41,136 nt of DNA, taken from assembly GCA_028867075.1 (NCBI GenBank), contig JAGWGZ010000007.1, positions 1-41,136 on the forward strand, read 5' to 3'. The notes under the pieces were generated by a model. The model ran no database searches. It was not told the DNA's origin and saw nothing but the letters and a program-made list of their open reading frames with translations. Positions 38,340 to 41,136 of the stretch are shown here, piece by piece; the first letter of the stretch is position 1; the number at the start of each line of letters is the position of its first letter. A program made the translations under genes and the position numbers. This DNA is from Nanobdellota archaeon. GTDB taxonomy: Archaea > Nanobdellota > Nanobdellia > Pacearchaeales > GW2011-AR1.

Positions 38340-38941
38340 TACGCCTGTTTAACTCAAAAGAGACACGCGAAGTTTTGCGGGCCTTGAGAGATCAATTTGG
38401 GATACAGGAAATTCCGGGAAGAATCATAAAGCTTGGAGAAGAAAAATTATTCTTATTTACAGGAGATGCGACTGAAGAAGAAATACAAAAACTAGAGAGA
38501 ATTGCCCCTGTTGAGAGGCTGGGCGTGTATTTTGCAAAGCAGAACCTCCTACGGGTTCCGCACCTCCTGCATCCCGACGAGAAGTCGAAGCAGAACCAAG
38601 GTTCCGCACCTCCTATTGATGTGAAAGTTTCAAAAAGCTCTGCATCCCGTGTCGGTGTGAAAGCTTCAGAAAGCTCCGCACCTCCTATTGGTATCCGGCT
38701 GAGTATTGAAGGTTCGCAGATTTTAAAGAACCAAATTAAGAAAAACACTTTTGAGCTTGATGAAAAACAAGCTGAAGAATGGATGTCCGGAAGGGAATTG
38801 AACATCAGGCCCGGAACGCGGGCTTTTCTCGTGATGAAATACAAAAATGATTTCCTTGGATGCGGCAAAGCATCTGAGGAGAAAATCAGCAATTTCATTC
38901 CGAAAATGCGAAGATTAAAAAACAGAGATACAGGGGTATAG
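38336..38941 (+). CDS. PUA-domain RNA-binding protein with repeat-derived linker
   Basis: 201 aa. The N-terminal 70 residues (VLRALRDQFGIQEIPGRIIK, LFLFTGDATEEEIQKLERIA) resemble the pre-PUA/NIP7-type fold. The C-terminal 80 residues (RLSIEGSQILKNQIKKNTFE, then EWMSGRELNIRPGTRAFLVM and KYKNDFLGCGKASEEKISNF) are a PUA domain, with the closing IPKMRRL typical of Sun-associated archaeal proteins. Between them about 55 residues are encoded by several tandem repeat units (KQNQGSAPPIDVKVSKSSAS). The repeat sits exactly in the interdomain linker. Partner of the preceding methyltransferase. Confidence 0.86.
   Translation: MIRLFNSKETREVLRALRDQFGIQEIPGRIIKLGEEKLFLFTGDATEEEIQKLERIAPVERLGVYFAKQNLLRVPHLLHPDEKSKQNQGSAPPIDVKVSKSSASRVGVKASESSAPPIGIRLSIEGSQILKNQIKKNTFELDEKQAEEWMSGRELNIRPGTRAFLVMKYKNDFLGCGKASEEKISNFIPKMRRLKNRDTGV
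38540..38716 (+). repeat. Tandem dispersed-repeat units inside the PUA gene
   Basis: Four units start at about 38540, 38591, 38637 and 38671. All contain versions of GAACC..GGTTCCGCACCTCCT or its second part (GCTCCGCACCTCCTATTGGT). Unit 2 is identical over 30 bp to the polB copy. Unit 1 has a longer spacer, so its GGTTCCGCACCTCCT part is read as VPHLL instead of GSAPP. Confidence 0.88.
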
Positions 38942-38943
38942 GT

Positions 38944-39957
38944 ATGACAGAAAAAAGCTACGGCGGGGCGGCGCCATTCAGGAAACAGGGAAAGAATTTG
39001 AAAAATATGGAACATAAAAGTTTAGTCAATGATAAAAATCTTAAAACAGAAAGAGAAATGGCAGAAAATGATGGCGAACTGGACAAAGCCAGAGTTCTTA
39101 GGGCAGGCAAGATTGCATCACAGCTCCGAGAATTTGTCAAGCAGATTGTGAGACCGGGAGTCCCTCTTCTTGAAATTGCAGAAAAGATTGAAAGCAAGAC
39201 TGCTGAACTCGGAGGAAGACCGGCATTTCCTGTAAACTTAAGCATAAACGATGTTGCAGCCCATTATACTCCCTCGCATGATGACAAAACTCTTGCCCAT
39301 GGTCTGTTGAAAGTTGATTTTGGAGTTCATGTTGACGGCTGGATTGCGGATACAGCAATGTCTTTTGATTTGGAGAATAGCGGGGAAAACAGGAAATTAA
39401 TTGAGGCAGCTGAGAAAGCGCTCGAAAACGCGATAAAGATTGTAAAAAGCGGAGCGAGACTTAGAGATATAGGGAGGGAAATACAAAAAACAATAGAGGC
39501 TCATGGGGCTTATCCTATAATAAATCTTTCAGGACATTCTGTTTCCCACCTTGATCTGCATGCAGGGACAACAATCCCGAATTATGACAATGAGTCAAGT
39601 GAAATCTTTGATGAAGGGGTTTATGCAATAGAGCCTTTCGCAACCCCTGGAAACGGAAGAGTTTATGACGGTAAACCGAGCGGGATTTATGAACTTGTAA
39701 GCGGGAGAAATGTGCGCAGCCCGATTGCAAGGAGAATTCTTGATTTTATAACAGAAGAATATTATACACTGCCTTTTTGTTCAAGATGGATTGTGGAAAA
39801 ATTCGGGCAGAGCGCCTTGTTTGGATTGAAGCAACTTGAAGATAATGGGAATCTTCACCAGTTCGAGCAGTTGATTGAGGTCTCGCACCGAAATGTCGCG
39901 CAGGCGGAGCACACCATTATTATTGAAAAGAATAAAGTTGAAGTTACGACAAGATGA
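38944..39957 (+). CDS. map: Methionine aminopeptidase, type II
   Basis: 337 aa. It removes the initiator Met from nascent proteins. Metal ligands are seen in KVDFGVHVDGWIADTAMSFD (two Asp), INLSGHSVSHLDLHAGTTIP (His), YAIEPFATPG (Glu) and AQAEHTIIIEKNK (Glu). The type II insert is present as VSGRNVRSPIARRILDFITE. The first 38 residues (SYGGAAPFRKQGKNLKNMEH) have no counterpart in archaeal MetAP2, which normally begins near KARVLRAGKIASQLRE, and their start is GC-rich. Either the protein has a basic N-terminal extension or it starts at Met39 (39058). I keep the upstream ATG because it lies 2 nt after the PUA stop. Confidence 0.94.
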   Translation: MTEKSYGGAAPFRKQGKNLKNMEHKSLVNDKNLKTEREMAENDGELDKARVLRAGKIASQLREFVKQIVRPGVPLLEIAEKIESKTAELGGRPAFPVNLSINDVAAHYTPSHDDKTLAHGLLKVDFGVHVDGWIADTAMSFDLENSGENRKLIEAAEKALENAIKIVKSGARLRDIGREIQKTIEAHGAYPIINLSGHSVSHLDLHAGTTIPNYDNESSEIFDEGVYAIEPFATPGNGRVYDGKPSGIYELVSGRNVRSPIARRILDFITEEYYTLPFCSRWIVEKFGQSALFGLKQLEDNGNLHQFEQLIEVSHRNVAQAEHTIIIEKNKVEVTTR

Positions 39958-39959
39958 TT

Positions 39960-40160
39960 CTAAGCGTATCTGTCAATGACACTTTGTAAAAACTTTTTAG
40001 CGTATTCCTCTGATAATCTCGGCATTACTGTCTCTTTTGCCTCCCTGAGATAGAATTCCCTTATATTTTCTTCCCTGCCATTTACTATTGTAGTGCATGG
40101 ATTTTCTATGTGCCCTGCCCAGAATAATGCGATTTCCATGTCTGACATTTCTTTGGTCAT
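39960..40160 (-). CDS. Small unknown protein after the metallophosphoesterase
   Basis: 66 aa from ATG 40160 (the track's longer start reads into the upstream gene). MTKEMSDMEIALFWAGHIEN, a middle with VNGREENIREFYLREAKETV, and an amphipathic end (EEYAKKFLQSVIDRYA). No family recognised, cytoplasmic. It begins 1 nt after the stop of the metallophosphoesterase and is thus part of that operon. Confidence 0.65.
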   Translation of the reverse strand: MTKEMSDMEIALFWAGHIENPCTTIVNGREENIREFYLREAKETVMPRLSEEYAKKFLQSVIDRYA

Positions 40161-40161
40161 T

Positions 40162-40959
40162 TTATAATTCAATAATCTTATGCCCTCCAACTCCGAGATT
40201 ATAAACTTCCGTATTCCCTATTTTTGCCATGCCTTCTCCTTCATGGATGTGACCGCAAAAAACATATCTCGGCTGATATTTCTTTATGTAATCTAAAATT
40301 GCTTTGCTGCCTGCATGTTTACCTTTCCAGCCTGCAGGAACTCCCGGGAAGTCAACCTTATCCAGGTATCCGTAAGGTGGTTGATGGCAAACTAAGATAT
40401 CTACTGAACCAAATCTGTTTAAGACTCTTTGCGCTTTAGTGGTTTGTTTCTGGGCTTTTGCCATTGATTTCTCATAATCCCCGGGCCTAAATTCTTTGAC
40501 CCAGCATGTATCTACAAAATATTCCAGAAATCCAATTCTTAATCCATTTAGCACCCGTAACCTATTCTTCGGCAAATAGACATTTCCTAATTTTTCAATT
40601 TCTTTAGTTGTAGATACTAACCTAAACCCATACTTCTTGTTTTTCTTTTTTGTTTCTGAATCTGAATATATCCCCACATTTCCTTCAAGCATATAAACCG
40701 GGATAGACCTAGGAAAGTGTCTTGATATGTCTAGTGTGGAATTATGTATTTGCAGAAAGACTTGTCTTTCAAATTCAGCATCTTCTTCTAATTCAGGCAA
40801 TCCCTGTTTCTTTCTCTCGACATTTTCAAAATGCCTTTTCCTTGCCAAGTCCGCTTTGCCGACATCACCTGTTATAAGAATTAATTCAATTCCCTCAAGC
40901 GGAATCTTCTTTATTTTTTCCAAATCTCCGTGTGGGTCGCCGATTGCAAGAATTTTCAT
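40162..40959 (-). CDS. Calcineurin-like metallophosphoesterase
   Basis: 265 aa. The metal-binding motifs are ILAIGDPHGDLEKI (DxH), LILITGDVGKADL (GD), YMLEGNVGIYSD (the GNH position), ILVCHQPPYGYLD and YVFCGHIHEGEG (GHxH). The His that normally follows GN as general acid is Val here. Activity may therefore be altered or directed at phosphodiesters of another kind. A 60-residue insertion between motifs 2 and 3 (KRHFENVERKKQGLPELEED) is charged and helical. It follows the partial gene on the right by 6 nt and precedes the 66-aa gene. Confidence 0.88.
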   Translation of the reverse strand: MKILAIGDPHGDLEKIKKIPLEGIELILITGDVGKADLARKRHFENVERKKQGLPELEEDAEFERQVFLQIHNSTLDISRHFPRSIPVYMLEGNVGIYSDSETKKKNKKYGFRLVSTTKEIEKLGNVYLPKNRLRVLNGLRIGFLEYFVDTCWVKEFRPGDYEKSMAKAQKQTTKAQRVLNRFGSVDILVCHQPPYGYLDKVDFPGVPAGWKGKHAGSKAILDYIKKYQPRYVFCGHIHEGEGMAKIGNTEVYNLGVGGHKIIEL

Positions 40960-40965
40960 AGTTAT

Positions 40966-41136
40966 CTATTTTATTTTATAATTTTCATATGGTTTCTCTC
41001 TCATCTCTTCGTATCTCTTTGCACGTTCGTACATGTCTCTCTGTAGATTATACAGAGTTCGAGTTTCATACATTGGTTCGTACATTTTTATTAACTCAAA
41101 TTTACTATTTATTAATTTATCCTGTACCTCCCTATA
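40966..41136 (-). CDS. Partial unknown protein, C-terminal end only
   Basis: The frame is open from the window edge to TAG at 40966-40968 and gives 56 residues: DKLINSKFELIKMYEPMYET, then RTLYNLQRDMYERAKRYEEM and a short KPYENYKIK end. It is helical and rich in Tyr, Arg and Glu, and looks like real coding sequence. Its N-terminus lies beyond the right edge. No family recognised. Its closeness (6 nt) to the metallophosphoesterase implies one operon. If the internal ATG (MYEPMYE) is the start, the protein would be only 39 aa. Confidence 0.6.
   Translation of the reverse strand, partial: YREVQDKLINSKFELIKMYEPMYETRTLYNLQRDMYERAKRYEEMREKPYENYKIK

Noticed and set aside
38392-39015. 207-aa minus-strand ORF
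   Set aside because: Shadow of the PUA gene; the repeats on the sense strand make it look non-random.

Overview
This window is a compact, AT-rich piece of an archaeal chromosome. The information-processing genes are archaeal/eukaryote-like: aIF1A, aIF2-beta, MCM, RfcS/RfcL, FEN1, family B polymerase, HerA-type ATPase, RNase P Rpp30, archaeal ThrRS with its own editing domain, type II methionine aminopeptidase and eL41. There is also a tRNA with a bulge-helix-bulge intron. Short proteins, small secreted or membrane proteins of unknown family, little central metabolism and tRNA-Ile(UAU) suggest a DPANN archaeon of the Woesearchaeota/Pacearchaeota kind. That placement is inference. No CRISPR array, rRNA operon, transposase or integrase was seen.

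Layout. 1-5.2 kb (minus): translation factors (KH/Pno1-like, Nudix, aIF1A, DUF424, a zinc ribbon, aIF2-beta), then MCM with an OB-fold protein and a possible PD-(D/E)XK nuclease. 5.3-9.2 kb: a cysteine-rich secreted protein, intron-containing tRNA-Ile(UAU), tRNA-Glu with duplicated ends, a structured non-coding stretch and small membrane/secreted proteins. 9.2-20 kb: ThrRS, a secreted lytic transglycosylase-like protein, TrpRS, a membrane protein with an extracellular Ig-like part and an intracellular cyclase-homology domain, and a pheS-ASCH-MazG-MazG-HIT-pheT operon. 19.5-24.4 kb: Rpp30, HtpX, PEBP, a methyltransferase, eL41 behind a short leader ORF and a PduO-like protein. 24.5-34.7 kb: replication and repair block (rfcS-nudix-rfcL, FEN1, Trm5-like, HerA-like, PolB). 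34.7-41.1 kb: GHMP kinase, an S-layer-like protein, an m5C RNA methyltransferase with a PUA partner, methionine aminopeptidase and a metallophosphoesterase.

Gene expression looks uniform. For at least 15 genes a TATA-like octamer ends exactly 21 nt before the start codon, which implies leaderless mRNAs and settles several start codons (PheS, PolB, PEBP, Trm5-like). Operon-internal genes use ATGA overlaps or 0-2 nt gaps.

Main candidate for something undescribed: a short repeat inserted in frame in two unrelated genes. A 30-bp sequence is identical in polB (33556-33585) and in the PUA gene (38591-38620). Degenerate copies surround both, one is read in a different frame, and a related inverted-repeat array (31930-32056) lies just upstream of polB. 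This resembles the protein-invading palindromic elements known from Rickettsia, but here in an archaeon. Other notable points are the nested tRNA-Glu ends with a structured RNA candidate, the leader ORF before eL41, and nucleotide-sanitising enzymes repeatedly embedded in informational operons.
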